This document shows, one piece after another, positions 50,485-61,409 of a stretch of DNA of 64,000 nt. Position numbers and translations under genes: made by a program. Within the stretch, counting starts at the first letter, position 1, and each line of letters starts with the position of its first letter. The stretch comes from an uncultured SAR116 cluster alpha proteobacterium (GTDB lineage Bacteria; Pseudomonadota; Alphaproteobacteria; Puniceispirillales; Marisalimonadaceae): the NCBI GenBank assembly GCA_902539895.1, contig CACBMD010000001.1, forward strand, positions 1 to 64,000, written 5' to 3'. Under the pieces are notes generated by a model. The model had not been told where the DNA came from. It did no database searches and worked only from the letters and a program-made list of their open reading frames with translations.

Positions 50485-51105
50485 TTAATATCCTGCTCCA
50501 GATTTGGAAGTTTCACTTTCTGGAACATAAGTTTCAAAAGCCATTGATTTCAATCTTTCCCAACATTTATCGTTAAGATTAGTTACTTCTTTATTTTTTT
50601 TGAAACTAGTAAATTTAGTATTTTTTTCCTCTATATAATCATAAGTTTTTAAGTAAGAATAACTTGTAACTTTAGTATCTAGATTTGAATTAACATATAT
50701 TTTTTTTTCTTTTGTAAATGCAATTATCTCTTTTTGCTCATTTTCTAATATCAAATTAATTTGTTGTTCTTCTGCAATTATTCCCATAGCTGCAAGTAAA
50801 AATTTTGAGTTATCTATATAGCCCTCCCAAGTAATTTTGTTTGCAGAAACATATTCTACTAGAAGCAGTCCTATTAAAGCAGAAGCTAATGGTTTTTTAT
50901 TTGTGTTTTCATTAATTGAAATAGTTATTTCTTTTTTTTGATAAAGGTCTGCTGTTTTTAAAATTGATCCAAGAAAATTTTGACCGTGTTGTACTAACCA
51001 TTTTGCTTTGTTTGCAGAGTCTTTAGCTAAACTCCATTCAATATTAACACTTCGTAATGCTTTGTAAGTTTCTGAGTATATCTCATTCAAAGAAACACTA
51101 ATCAT
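50485..51105 (-). CDS. DUF3726-like protein
   Basis: MISVSLNEIYSETYKALRSVNIEWSLAKDSANKAKWLVQHGQNFLGSIL; ATG at 51105. Confidence 0.6.
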   Translation of the reverse strand: MISVSLNEIYSETYKALRSVNIEWSLAKDSANKAKWLVQHGQNFLGSILKTADLYQKKEITISINENTNKKPLASALIGLLLVEYVSANKITWEGYIDNSKFLLAAMGIIAEEQQINLILENEQKEIIAFTKEKKIYVNSNLDTKVTSYSYLKTYDYIEEKNTKFTSFKKNKEVTNLNDKCWERLKSMAFETYVPESETSKSGAGY

Positions 51106-51107
51106 AA

Positions 51108-52811
51108 TTATACATTTGATAAATTTGGAAATAGCCAATCATTTATGTTCTTTTTCCATAATTCATTAGGTAGTGGGGCTCCTTGAAAAAGAGTTATTCT
51201 TGTCCATAAATTAGATTTAGGATCAAATTTTGAGGCTCCAAAAAAACTTAATTTACACCTCAAAATATCAATCGGCCTCATATCCTTACCAATTAAATTA
51301 TTTTGTATCTCGCTGTATGGCATTGATTTATTAATGATAACTCTCTTAATTATATTCCTTAATTCTGGGTGATTTATCATTACTTCAGCAGCAGTCATAT
51401 TAGAAGGTAATTTATTTAATGTATTTACTGCTTGTTTTATCTGATGAGCAATATCAAAAGGTAGTTGTTTTTCTATTCCAGCATCTTTTTTTGTAATACC
51501 AAGACGTGGTTCTAATTTTGTTTGAGAAGTATACCAGAAACAATAATTTTCTTCAGGTTTTGAAGTGTCTATTTTAATAGCCCAATTAAAATTATCTTTA
51601 ATAATGTCTAGTATATCGTTAACTGTATAACTTATAAAAACAGATTTTTTTTCTTCTGCTCCCATATTATTTATTAAATCCTCTAATAACTCAGGAAAAG
51701 GTTCAATAAAGATAGAGTTTAGCATTTCTTGTGTTTCTAAAGTGATATCATCTTTAAAGAAATTAAAAAATCTTTTAATAGGATAATCAAAATTCAAAAG
51801 CTTCGTCAGTTCTTCATTTTGTAAAATTTTTTTTAGGTCTGAGTTTAGCTTCTCAATTTTTTTTGACTGTAATTTATCATCAACTTTCCATTGTAAGCTG
51901 TATTTAAATGCTTGATGGATATAATTTATAATTTTATTTTGTGTTTTTTTATTTAGTCGTTTAATTGAAAAAACTCTCGATATAGCTGTTTCTCTATTAT
52001 AAATCCATTGATGAATTAACTCTTGATGGTTTACCAAAAATGGAGCCATACCTAAACCCGTAGCATTGCCCACTCCTAAATGTTTTGTAAGGTGTTTGGA
52101 TAGAATTACAGATTTTTTACCTCCTTTTTTTTTAGCAAGAAAATTAATTAATTCTATTGAAAAATATCTAACAAGATACACAGTCAACATTTCTGCCTGA
52201 AAAGGTTTTTGTAAAAAGATATGTCCGTTGGTTTTAGAAAAATCTTCTATCCCAAATTTACCATTGCCATATACAGCAGTAGTTCTAACAAGGTAACCTA
52301 CATCATTAATAAGTTTTTCAGATGGCTGTTTTCCAATTGATAAATCATTTAATACTTTTTCAAATATTCTTTGAGACTTGTTAGCTCTACTTAAAGTTAA
52401 CTGTTTTGAATTATGTCTTCCTGATTCCTGTATTATCAGATTTTTGGATAATTGATTTAATTCATTTTTATTTGGGATACCCTTAAAAAGTGAGAAAGTC
52501 ATATCCCATTTCTCAGCTATAACTCTATCAGTTCTCTCTTCATCATTTATAGAATGGCAAAAGATTACTAGTGATAAAGTTTCTTTTTTTAAAGCTAATT
52601 TAATAATAGCACTTCCAATTCCACTATTATCAATATCCCATTGGTAAATTTCTATTTTACTTTTTTGATACTTAAGATCATCAATAAGACGCCTTGTGAA
52701 AGATAGACGTGATTGATGAAAGCTTCCTAATCTATCAAGTTTCATAACTGTTGAGGGTGATCTTATAGGATGATTATAGTCCAAATTACTTGTAGTGTTT
52801 TGAAAGCTCAT
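51108..52811 (-). CDS. Conserved-looking protein of unknown function in operon with DUF3726-like and M19 genes
   Basis: 567 aa intact ORF; 3 bp spacing to each neighbour. Confidence 0.6.
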   Translation of the reverse strand: MSFQNTTSNLDYNHPIRSPSTVMKLDRLGSFHQSRLSFTRRLIDDLKYQKSKIEIYQWDIDNSGIGSAIIKLALKKETLSLVIFCHSINDEERTDRVIAEKWDMTFSLFKGIPNKNELNQLSKNLIIQESGRHNSKQLTLSRANKSQRIFEKVLNDLSIGKQPSEKLINDVGYLVRTTAVYGNGKFGIEDFSKTNGHIFLQKPFQAEMLTVYLVRYFSIELINFLAKKKGGKKSVILSKHLTKHLGVGNATGLGMAPFLVNHQELIHQWIYNRETAISRVFSIKRLNKKTQNKIINYIHQAFKYSLQWKVDDKLQSKKIEKLNSDLKKILQNEELTKLLNFDYPIKRFFNFFKDDITLETQEMLNSIFIEPFPELLEDLINNMGAEEKKSVFISYTVNDILDIIKDNFNWAIKIDTSKPEENYCFWYTSQTKLEPRLGITKKDAGIEKQLPFDIAHQIKQAVNTLNKLPSNMTAAEVMINHPELRNIIKRVIINKSMPYSEIQNNLIGKDMRPIDILRCKLSFFGASKFDPKSNLWTRITLFQGAPLPNELWKKNINDWLFPNLSNV

Positions 52812-52814
52812 CTT

Positions 52815-53786
52815 TTAAACTGACCTAAATGAATTCTTGAAAAAATTTAACCAATTTTTACCTTTAATTTTATCAACTTCTTCTTCATTAAAACCAATAT
52901 CTTTTAACCCAGTTATAATATTATTCCAGTCTCTATTATCTCTAAACCAAGTTGGCATATTAGGAAAACCTGGGTTAGAAGCAGAGCCCTCACCATAGTC
53001 AATATTTTTGGTCCACTTACCCACTCTCATCCATTCTACAATACTATCAGGTTGATCTTGGCATAAATCTGATCCGAAACCTATATGATTAATTCCCATA
53101 ATATCGACTGTTTTTGCTATCATTGAACAAAAATCCTCTAACGTACAACTGCTTCTATTATTTAGATGATGTGGGTAAAGTGAAAATCCTAAAATGCCAT
53201 TACTTTCTGCTAGTTTGGATAAAATATTATTAGATTTATTTCTTTTAGCTGAATACCAAAAAGATGGATTGGCATGACTTATAACAATTGGTCTTTCGGA
53301 TACTTCAATAGCTTGCAGAGTTGATTTCTCAGAAGAATGAGACATATCAACAACCATTCCCACTCTATTCATTTCTTTTATTACTTCTTTACCCATTCTA
53401 GTAATACCTGGGTCATTTTCTTCGTAACAACCGGTCGCTAATAATGATTGATTATTATATGAAAGTTGCATAAACCGTCCACCAAGTCTGTGAAGAATTT
53501 CAACCAAACCGATGTCATTTTCAATAGGTGATGGATTTTGAAATCCAAAAATTATTGCTGTTTTATTTAGTTTTTTTGCTTGCTCGACATCCTCCGCAAA
53601 ATATGCTGGCATTATAAGTGAAGGATATTGTTCAAACCATTTATTCCATTGTTCAAAATTTGAAACTGTTTCTCTGAATTGTTCATGATAAGAAATTGTT
53701 ACGTGTATAGCGGTGACATTAGAATATCTTAACTCACGGAATATTTTTTCAGACCAATTACAATATTGTAAACCATCAATAAGCAT
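52815..53786 (-). CDS. Peptidase M19 (renal dipeptidase family)
   Basis: VDMSHSSEKSTLQAIEVSERPIVISHANP, HIGFGSDLCQD, GKNWLNFF. Confidence 0.92.
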   Translation of the reverse strand: MLIDGLQYCNWSEKIFRELRYSNVTAIHVTISYHEQFRETVSNFEQWNKWFEQYPSLIMPAYFAEDVEQAKKLNKTAIIFGFQNPSPIENDIGLVEILHRLGGRFMQLSYNNQSLLATGCYEENDPGITRMGKEVIKEMNRVGMVVDMSHSSEKSTLQAIEVSERPIVISHANPSFWYSAKRNKSNNILSKLAESNGILGFSLYPHHLNNRSSCTLEDFCSMIAKTVDIMGINHIGFGSDLCQDQPDSIVEWMRVGKWTKNIDYGEGSASNPGFPNMPTWFRDNRDWNNIITGLKDIGFNEEEVDKIKGKNWLNFFKNSFRSV

Positions 53787-53925
53787 TTAAAACAATTATC
53801 ATATTTATGAATTATGGTGAATTATTAAATTTTTCTAGTTTTTTTAATAGATTTACTTGTTATTGCCTGAATTTTTTATTATTCAGTAGATTTAAAATAG
53901 ATTGTTTTATAAGTGAGAAATTTAA

Positions 53926-54972
53926 TTGAATTATAAATATTTAGGCAATTCGGACTTAAAGGTATCAACTTATTGCCTTGGTACAATGACATTTGGAGAA
54001 ACAACTTCAGAAGAGGATGGTCATTATCAATTAGATGAGTCATTAGCATCAGGAATTAATTTTATTGATACAGCTGAAATGTATCCAACATGTCCATTAA
54101 GACCTGAAACCACTGGTGATACTGAAATTATAGTTGGAAATTGGATTTCAAAAAATAAATCTAAAAGATCCTCGATAGTCCTTGCAACTAAAGTTTCTGG
54201 TAAAGGCTACATGGCAGTAAGAAATGGCGAGGGCATAAATGCCGAAACTGTAAAAATTGCAGTTGAAGGAAGTTTAAAAAAACTTCAAACTGATTATATT
54301 GATCTCTATCAATTACATTGGCCAAATAGGGGATCTTATCATTTTAGACAAAATTGGAATTATGATCCAACCAAACAAAATAATGAAGAAGTTAAGGAAA
54401 ATCTTCGAGGTGTTATAAATTCTTTATCTGAACTTCAAAAAGAAGGAAAATTTAGATATCTTGGACTATCAAACGAAACCTGTTGGGGTACATTACAATT
54501 TATTAAATTTTTAAAAGACTTTCCAAATCTAAAGTTAGTCTCCACTCAAAATGAGTATAGCTTGCTGTGCAGATTATACGACCTAGATATGGCTGAAATG
54601 TCTCACCATGAAAATATAAGTTTATTAGCTTATTCACCACTCGCAGGTGGATTTTTAACAGGCAAGTACATGAATGATAATGTACCTAATAATTCAAGAT
54701 TATCTAGAGTACCTAGTTTGTTTGGACGAATTAATGAAAATTCTACCTTAGCAGTCTCTGAGTATGTGTCATTAGCTAATAAATATCAAATTGATCCAGT
54801 GCACATGGCTATAGCTTTTTGTAATAAGAGACCTTTTATGGGGTCAGTTATTTTTGGTGCAACTGATAAAGCACAATTTAAAAATATTTTAAAAGGTGTA
54901 GATGTTGTACTTTCTGAAGAAATGATGTTGGAAATTAATCAATTATATAAAAAATTTCCAATTACTTTTTAG
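53926..54972 (+). CDS. Aldo/keto reductase (Tas-like)
   Basis: LGNSDLKVSTYCLGTMTFGETTSEEDGHYQLDESLASGINFIDTAEMYP, YIDLYQLHWPNRG. Confidence 0.93.
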   Translation: MNYKYLGNSDLKVSTYCLGTMTFGETTSEEDGHYQLDESLASGINFIDTAEMYPTCPLRPETTGDTEIIVGNWISKNKSKRSSIVLATKVSGKGYMAVRNGEGINAETVKIAVEGSLKKLQTDYIDLYQLHWPNRGSYHFRQNWNYDPTKQNNEEVKENLRGVINSLSELQKEGKFRYLGLSNETCWGTLQFIKFLKDFPNLKLVSTQNEYSLLCRLYDLDMAEMSHHENISLLAYSPLAGGFLTGKYMNDNVPNNSRLSRVPSLFGRINENSTLAVSEYVSLANKYQIDPVHMAIAFCNKRPFMGSVIFGATDKAQFKNILKGVDVVLSEEMMLEINQLYKKFPITF

Positions 54973-56178
54973 TTACTCTAAAGCATTTCCAATTTCTTTA
55001 AAAACAGAGAACATCAACTCTTCTGTTTTTATATTAATTGGATCAGATGCTGATGACATTCTAATTATTGTAAGTTCTTTTTTAGGGTTAATCCAAATAT
55101 TTTGACCATGTATACCTATTGCACAGAATTCATTTTCTTCAAAACCTGTTTGATACCATTTTGATCTATAATTTCCATTAGGAAATCTTTTTAAATCATC
55201 TTGATTTAAGTAACATGAGTTATCTTCATAATTCTTAATATCATTTATCCAGTTTTCTGGAACTATTTGCCCATTTTTGTTTGCGCCATTTGTACGTACC
55301 ATTTCTGAAATTAATAATAAGTCGTATGGTGATATACTAATTCCGCCTGCTGATCTAGTTGCACCAAATCTATCTAGTGTTACATTGGCATCATTTATTA
55401 TTCCTGAGGGTTTGAATAATAAATCAGATATAATTTTAGAATACTTATCTCCTGAGACTCTCTCAATTATCCAACCCAACAAATCACTATGTGGAGAGCA
55501 ATAATGATATTTTTTTCCATGTAGATGCATAGATTTTGGCAAATTTGAAAGAAATTCATGTAAACCACTTAAATGTGTCATATCATTATTCGATGGTATA
55601 TCCCATCCTGTGGAGGATCTATATTTTTGAAATATTTCAGCTTTTCCTGAATAATCTTCTATAAAATTAGATGCTACATTCATATCAAGAACATTTCTTA
55701 TAGTCGCATCTTCATAAGCTGAACCAATTGTTTCTGGTAAAATTTTAGATACGGTAGTATTCACGTCAATTAATTTTTTATCTACTAAAATACCTGTCAA
55801 CAAACTAGTAAGTGATTTGGAAATTGAAAATATAATGTGAGGTGTTTCATAAGTTGTAAAATTATTAAAAAATTCAAAAACTAATTTTCCTTTGTGCATT
55901 ACAAGGAGACTGTCAGTATTACAATCAACTAAAATATCTTTCAATTTTTTTTTAGTATTATTATGAGAAATTTTTATTTCATCGAGGTTTGTTAACTTTT
56001 TAATAAAATCAATTTTTTGTTTTGCTTCAAACTTAATTGAAGAAGTAGGAATAATATTTCTTACATTTACAAATGCCCAAATATTATATGGATATTTTCG
56101 CCAATTTTCTAATGTTACTTGATATTCCAAAGGTGGCGGACTTCCTTTCATAATTTTATTCGCATCTAATTTTATCAT
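54973..56178 (-). CDS. Serine hydrolase (class C beta-lactamase family)
   Basis: FSISKSLTSLLTGILVDK (SxxK), YHYCSPHSDLLGWIIERVSG (YxS/N-like), GIHGQNIWINP. Confidence 0.9.
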   Translation of the reverse strand: MIKLDANKIMKGSPPPLEYQVTLENWRKYPYNIWAFVNVRNIIPTSSIKFEAKQKIDFIKKLTNLDEIKISHNNTKKKLKDILVDCNTDSLLVMHKGKLVFEFFNNFTTYETPHIIFSISKSLTSLLTGILVDKKLIDVNTTVSKILPETIGSAYEDATIRNVLDMNVASNFIEDYSGKAEIFQKYRSSTGWDIPSNNDMTHLSGLHEFLSNLPKSMHLHGKKYHYCSPHSDLLGWIIERVSGDKYSKIISDLLFKPSGIINDANVTLDRFGATRSAGGISISPYDLLLISEMVRTNGANKNGQIVPENWINDIKNYEDNSCYLNQDDLKRFPNGNYRSKWYQTGFEENEFCAIGIHGQNIWINPKKELTIIRMSSASDPINIKTEELMFSVFKEIGNALE

Positions 56179-56278
56179 TTACTATCTTTATATAACTTGG
56201 TTAAAAAATATAATTACATTTGACAAATATCTAATTTAAACATACCCCATTATAATCTTAATCAGTAAAGAGATACTA

Positions 56279-57490
56279 ATGAATTTAACATTTAATGATA
56301 TTACAAACGTTCACAAAAAAATAAAAGATAATGTCAAATGGACTGAAACTACTTTCACATCTTCTATTTCAGAAAAATTAGGTATAGATACGTTCTTGAA
56401 GTTAGAAAATAGACAGCATACTGGTGCTTTTAAAATACGAGGCTCCTATTCAAAATTATTATCTTTGTCAGCTGCAGAAAAAAAAGCAGGTGTGGTTGCT
56501 ATGTCAGCCGGCAATCATGCGCAGGGTTTGGCTTATATTTCCAATAAAATGAATATTAAATCAAACATTGTTATGCCTGAAGGCACTCCATTTACAAAAA
56601 TTAGAAGGACACAAAATTTTGGTGGAAATGTAATTATTAAAGGTCAGGATTTAAATGAATCATATCAACATGTTCAAGACTTAATTTTAAATAATGGTTT
56701 TGTAGAGATACATCCATACAATGATCTTAATGTAATTTTAGGGCAAGGCACAATTTCATATGAAATGATTACAGATTGCAATGAAATAGATGTTTTATTA
56801 GTTCCTGTTGGTGGAGGAGGGTTAATTGCCGGTTGCTCAATAGCAGCTAAACACATGAAAAAAGACATTGAAGTTATAGGTGTAGAATCTGATCTTTACC
56901 CATCATTGTCTAACAAAATGTTTAATAAGAAATCAAAGTGTAAAGGTTCAACTTTAGCAGAAGGTATTGCAGTAGCAGAAATAGGTGATATTCCTTTTTC
57001 AATATTAAAGGATTTTGTTGATGATGTTTTAACTGTTTCTGATAAATCGATTGAAAGAGCTATTGCAATGTTAGCAGAGCATGAAAAAATAGTTGTTGAA
57101 GGAGCTGGTGCTACAGGTTTAGCAGCTTTATTGCAACATGGAACTAAGTTTAAAAATAAAAAAGTTGGAATTGTCATCTGTGGGGGTAATATCGATTCTA
57201 AAGTATTGTCCTCAATTTTAATGAGAGATCTAGTGAGATCAGGTCAGGTGACAACTTTGGGTATTACTATGCCTGACAAACCAGGACAATTGCAGATAAT
57301 TTCAAAAATATGCGCTGTGAATGGAGCAAACGTCTTGCAAGTTGAGCACAGTAGGTTTGCAATGGATCTTTCGGCTAGTTTAGCAAAATTAAATATAACT
57401 ATTGAAACACAGAATGCTTCTCATCTAAAAAAAATTATAAAGGAAATTGAGATCAACGATTTGCCAGTTAATATAGAAGGTATAATTTAA
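56279..57490 (+). CDS. ilvA: Threonine ammonia-lyase (PLP-dependent, ACT domain)
   Basis: KLENRQHTGAFKIRGSYSKL PLP lysine, VVAMSAGNHAQGLAY, PVGGGGLIAG, C-terminal ACT-like TMPDKPGQLQ. Confidence 0.92.
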   Translation: MNLTFNDITNVHKKIKDNVKWTETTFTSSISEKLGIDTFLKLENRQHTGAFKIRGSYSKLLSLSAAEKKAGVVAMSAGNHAQGLAYISNKMNIKSNIVMPEGTPFTKIRRTQNFGGNVIIKGQDLNESYQHVQDLILNNGFVEIHPYNDLNVILGQGTISYEMITDCNEIDVLLVPVGGGGLIAGCSIAAKHMKKDIEVIGVESDLYPSLSNKMFNKKSKCKGSTLAEGIAVAEIGDIPFSILKDFVDDVLTVSDKSIERAIAMLAEHEKIVVEGAGATGLAALLQHGTKFKNKKVGIVICGGNIDSKVLSSILMRDLVRSGQVTTLGITMPDKPGQLQIISKICAVNGANVLQVEHSRFAMDLSASLAKLNITIETQNASHLKKIIKEIEINDLPVNIEGII

Positions 57491-57491
57491 T

Positions 57492-58547
57492 TTATATTTT
57501 ACCTAATTTTAGATGTATAATTTCATTTTTTGAACCAAGTCTTATTTTTGGTCCCCAGCATGCTGCACCTGAACTTACGTATAGGTTTGAGTTATTCATA
57601 CTATATAAACCATAGATAAATTTGAATTTCAATTTAACTATAAAGTTAAAAGGAAATATTTGTCCATTGTGAGTATGACCTGATAACATAAGATGATTTT
57701 TGCAATTTAATTTTTGCCAAATATCCGGTTTATGACAGACAACCAAATTGAATAAATTATCATCACAAAGCTTGTTTGCAAAATCAATTTTTGATTTTTC
57801 AGTCTGGTTATCATCAATTCCAATCAGATTAATATCTTCAATTTGTATCTTTGTGTTTCTTAAATGTTTAATATTAAAGGATGAAAGTTGACTCATTTTA
57901 TTTTGAAAATCTTTTAAGTAATATTCATGATTACCACTAACAAAATATATTGGTTTGTTAATTTCATTTAGAATATTTAGATCTTTAAAATTAAAAGAAC
58001 TAGAGTCGATCAAATCTCCACCGACCAATAAAAAATCAAAATTAATTTTTTTAATTTTTTTAATAATTTTTACTAAGTGGTTTGTGTTGTTACTTCCTAG
58101 ATGAACATCACTTATAAATAATACTTGATAGTTTTTTAATAAATTTGGTGATTTTATATCTATTTTTTTGATATTTATGGTTCTTGCATTATATGAACCA
58201 AACAAATAAATCAAAATTATTAATATTAGGGAAATTATTCCGATAAAGAATGTGTTGAATTGTAAAATATAATTAAAAGAAACACATATTGATACTACCA
58301 TAAAACTAATAAAACCAATTCCTAAACCTTCATAAACAAAAAATTTTAATGGTTTAAAACTATTATTTGATCTTAAATAGTACAAAATTAAAATATAAAA
58401 AATTATAGTATTTATTAAAGAATATTGAAATGATTGTGTTTGATTAAACAGTAATTCATTTAATGTTTCGAATGGGAAAATATAAAATAGATACGTAATT
58501 ATAAATAAAATAAAATAAAATAAAAACCTGTAGATATTTTTATTCAT
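57492..58547 (-). CDS. Membrane-anchored metallophosphoesterase
   Basis: N-terminal TM segments, LFISDVHLGS, LVGGDLID, FVSGNHEYY, LMLSGHTHNGQIFP; start MNKNIYRF. Confidence 0.9.
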   Translation of the reverse strand: MNKNIYRFLFYFILFIITYLFYIFPFETLNELLFNQTQSFQYSLINTIIFYILILYYLRSNNSFKPLKFFVYEGLGIGFISFMVVSICVSFNYILQFNTFFIGIISLILIILIYLFGSYNARTINIKKIDIKSPNLLKNYQVLFISDVHLGSNNTNHLVKIIKKIKKINFDFLLVGGDLIDSSSFNFKDLNILNEINKPIYFVSGNHEYYLKDFQNKMSQLSSFNIKHLRNTKIQIEDINLIGIDDNQTEKSKIDFANKLCDDNLFNLVVCHKPDIWQKLNCKNHLMLSGHTHNGQIFPFNFIVKLKFKFIYGLYSMNNSNLYVSSGAACWGPKIRLGSKNEIIHLKLGKI

Positions 58548-58548
58548 T

Positions 58549-59991
58549 TTAAGGTTGTTTGGTTTTTGCAAACGCGTCCAAAGCAGTTTGTCTTGAACTT
58601 TTAATTTCCACAATAGGTTTTGGATAATTTTTACCTAGTTCAACTCCTGCTTTTTCCAAAATTCCATAGGGTGCCTCCCATGGATTAAACAAGTATTTGT
58701 TTGGAACTAATTTCAACTCTGGCACATATTTTCTAGTATATTCGCCAATAGGGTCAAATTTAATACCTTGTGTGACAGGATTAAAAATTCTAAAATATGG
58801 TGCAGCATCAGCACCACACCCAGCTACCCATTGCCAACTTGCACTATTGCTTGCTAAATCAGCATCAACTAAACAATCCCAAAACCATCTTTCACCTTCA
58901 TGCCAATGTATAAGTAAATTTTTCACTAAAAAAGAACCAACTATCATTCTAAGTCGATTATGCATATATCCGGTAGACCACAGCTCTCTCATTCCTGCAT
59001 CCACGATAGGATACCCAGTTTGCCCAGTTTTCCATGCTAAAAGATGTTCTGAGTTATCAATCCAAGGAAAATTGTCAAACTTTGTTTGTAAATTTTTTTT
59101 TGGTAATTCTGGGTAATAATACAATAAGTAATTTGAAAATTCTCTCCATCCTATTTCAGATAAAAAAACATCCGTATCTTGTTGATGTTTTAATCCCATT
59201 TGATTTAGGTCTTTAACGGCGTGCCACACTGTGTTTGGAGAAATTTCGCCCCAATGTAAATGTGGAGAAAGTCTAGATACATTTTTCTTATTTGGAAAAT
59301 TTCTACCTTCCTTGTATCCATCTAATTCATGATTAATAAATTGATTTAATCTGTTAGTTGCAGCCTTTTCTCCGATAGACCAACTTTCCATTATTTTATT
59401 TTTCCAATTATGTTTTGGTAGTAAGTCTAATTCATCAATTTTTAAGCTTTTAAAATTTTTAACCTCGACGTAATCAATAATTTTTGGTTTTTCAAAAGGT
59501 CTTCTTGGTTCTGTTGAGTTTAAACAACCCCTTCTAAAATAAGGAGTAAAAACTTTATAATTTGTTTTATCATCTTTAAGTATATCCCATGGTTCCCATA
59601 GGAGTGAACTATTATAAGAGTATGTATCTATTTTTAATTTTTTTAAATTTGTTTTTATTTTTTTATCTCTAGAAATAACCCACGGTTCATAAACTCTGTT
59701 CCAATAAATTTTTTTTATTGATTCTAATTGACATATCTTGACTAAAATTTCTTCTGGATTACCTTTAGCAAATATCAATTTATTCTGAAATTCTTTATCA
59801 AGCTCTTTTAATGATTGGTGAAGCCAAACTCTTCCGGCTTGTCCAATTTTATGATCGTCAGAGTTAACATCATCAAGAATATATATTGGAATTATTGGAC
59901 CATTTTTTACGGATTCAATTAATGCAGGATTATCGTGTAATCTTAAATCTTGTCTTATCCAATATAAACTAACGTTTTCATTCATTATCAT
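58549..59991 (-). CDS. phrB: Deoxyribodipyrimidine photolyase
   Basis: LYWIRQDLRLHDNPAL, WKTGQTGYPIVDAGMRELWSTGYMHNRLRMIVGSFL, WQWVAGCGADAAPYFRIFNPVTQG. Confidence 0.96.
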   Translation of the reverse strand: MIMNENVSLYWIRQDLRLHDNPALIESVKNGPIIPIYILDDVNSDDHKIGQAGRVWLHQSLKELDKEFQNKLIFAKGNPEEILVKICQLESIKKIYWNRVYEPWVISRDKKIKTNLKKLKIDTYSYNSSLLWEPWDILKDDKTNYKVFTPYFRRGCLNSTEPRRPFEKPKIIDYVEVKNFKSLKIDELDLLPKHNWKNKIMESWSIGEKAATNRLNQFINHELDGYKEGRNFPNKKNVSRLSPHLHWGEISPNTVWHAVKDLNQMGLKHQQDTDVFLSEIGWREFSNYLLYYYPELPKKNLQTKFDNFPWIDNSEHLLAWKTGQTGYPIVDAGMRELWSTGYMHNRLRMIVGSFLVKNLLIHWHEGERWFWDCLVDADLASNSASWQWVAGCGADAAPYFRIFNPVTQGIKFDPIGEYTRKYVPELKLVPNKYLFNPWEAPYGILEKAGVELGKNYPKPIVEIKSSRQTALDAFAKTKQP

Positions 59992-60130
59992 CTAGTTCTT
60001 GAAATTGTAAGATATAATTTGTCTTATTGATAAATTAAATTAATGATTTGGTTTGTAATTAAATATTTGGTGTTTTTTTTACAATTTATCAATAGATTAA
60101 TATTAATAATTTTGTTTAGAGAGAAATTCC

Positions 60131-61312
60131 ATGTCATATCAAAAACCATTTAAAGGTCTTAAAGTTATTGATTTTTCTCAAGGCGTAGCCGGTCCATATT
60201 GCGGCATGCTTTTAGCTCAACATGGAGCAGAGGTAATTAAGGTAGAGCCCAAAGAAGGTGATTGGGCAAGAAATCTTGGACAAGAGTATGGTGAGCATTC
60301 TGCTTTTTCAGTAGCTGCAAATTTAGGTAAAAAGAGCATTATAGTTGATTTAAAGAATACAAAAAGTCAACCTATTTTAGATACAATTATTAAACAATCC
60401 GATATTTTTATTGAAGGTTTCAGACCAGGTGTAATTAAACGACTTGGCTATGATTATGATAGGTTAAAAAAAATAAATCCAAAGTTGATTTATTTGTCTA
60501 TATCAGGCTTTGGACAAAATGGCCCTATGAGTTACAAACCTGCTATGGACCCAGTCCTTCAGGCTTTTACAGGTTTTATGGCAGAAAACAAAGGCCCAGA
60601 TAATATTCCTCATAGAACACCTGTTATAATATTTGATATGACTACAGCCTTATATGCAACTCAGTTAATATCTACATCATTATATGCGAGAATTAATGAA
60701 AAGTTTGGAAGAAAGATAGAAATAAGTCTAATGGAAGCTGCAGCAGCCATACAATCAATAAGACTTATGAGTGGTTATATGGAAGGGCCTTATACTCATG
60801 CTTCATCTCCATCAGGTACATTCAAAACAAAGGATGGTTGGATACAAATTATAGTTGTAAAAAATCATGAATTTATTAAATTTTGTAATGCTATCGGTTG
60901 GAAAAAATTCATCAAAGATAAGCGTTTTGTAAATAATTCTGAAAGAAGAAAACATGAAGCAATTCTTTCAAGAGAAGTTCAGAAACTATTTATTAAAGAA
61001 AACACAGATTATTGGAAAAATTTACTTAATAAGTATGAAGTTCAAAATGAAAAGGTTCAAGACTACAAAGATTTCATAGAAAGTGATCAAACAAAAGCAA
61101 TAGACTTAATTTCTTGGTTAAAGCAACCAACAACTGAACAAATATGGCCAGTTCCAAACATCCCTGGTATGCCAAGATTTGTAGATAATGACATACTATC
61201 TAAGGCACCAACTTTAGGGCAACATACAGAAGAAATACTGATATCTTTAGGTTATTCAAATAATCAAATAGAAGAACTGATTAATGAAGGAGTGATAAGG
61301 AAATCTATATAA
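60131..61312 (+). CDS. CaiB/BaiF family CoA transferase
   Basis: VIDFSQGVAGPYCGMLLAQHGAEVIKVEPKEGDWAR, ISGFGQNGPMSYKPAMDPVLQAFTGFM. Confidence 0.95.
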   Translation: MSYQKPFKGLKVIDFSQGVAGPYCGMLLAQHGAEVIKVEPKEGDWARNLGQEYGEHSAFSVAANLGKKSIIVDLKNTKSQPILDTIIKQSDIFIEGFRPGVIKRLGYDYDRLKKINPKLIYLSISGFGQNGPMSYKPAMDPVLQAFTGFMAENKGPDNIPHRTPVIIFDMTTALYATQLISTSLYARINEKFGRKIEISLMEAAAAIQSIRLMSGYMEGPYTHASSPSGTFKTKDGWIQIIVVKNHEFIKFCNAIGWKKFIKDKRFVNNSERRKHEAILSREVQKLFIKENTDYWKNLLNKYEVQNEKVQDYKDFIESDQTKAIDLISWLKQPTTEQIWPVPNIPGMPRFVDNDILSKAPTLGQHTEEILISLGYSNNQIEELINEGVIRKSI

Positions 61313-61409
61313 TGCCAGTAATAGTAAATAGCAGTGGAAAGAAAAGAATTACCGCTAGTATGGTCTCTGATTTTAAACTTTCAGTAAATGTGTATTCGTC
61401 TTTACTCAT
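61305..61409 (-). CDS. Candidate 34-aa single-TM microprotein (MSKDEYTFTESLKSETILAVILFFPLLFTITGII)
   Basis: Hand-translated; preceded by AGAGGA ribosome-binding-like motif; convergent 8-bp overlap with the CoA transferase end. Confidence 0.45.
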   Translation of the reverse strand: MSKDEYTFTESLKSETILAVILFFPLLFTITGII

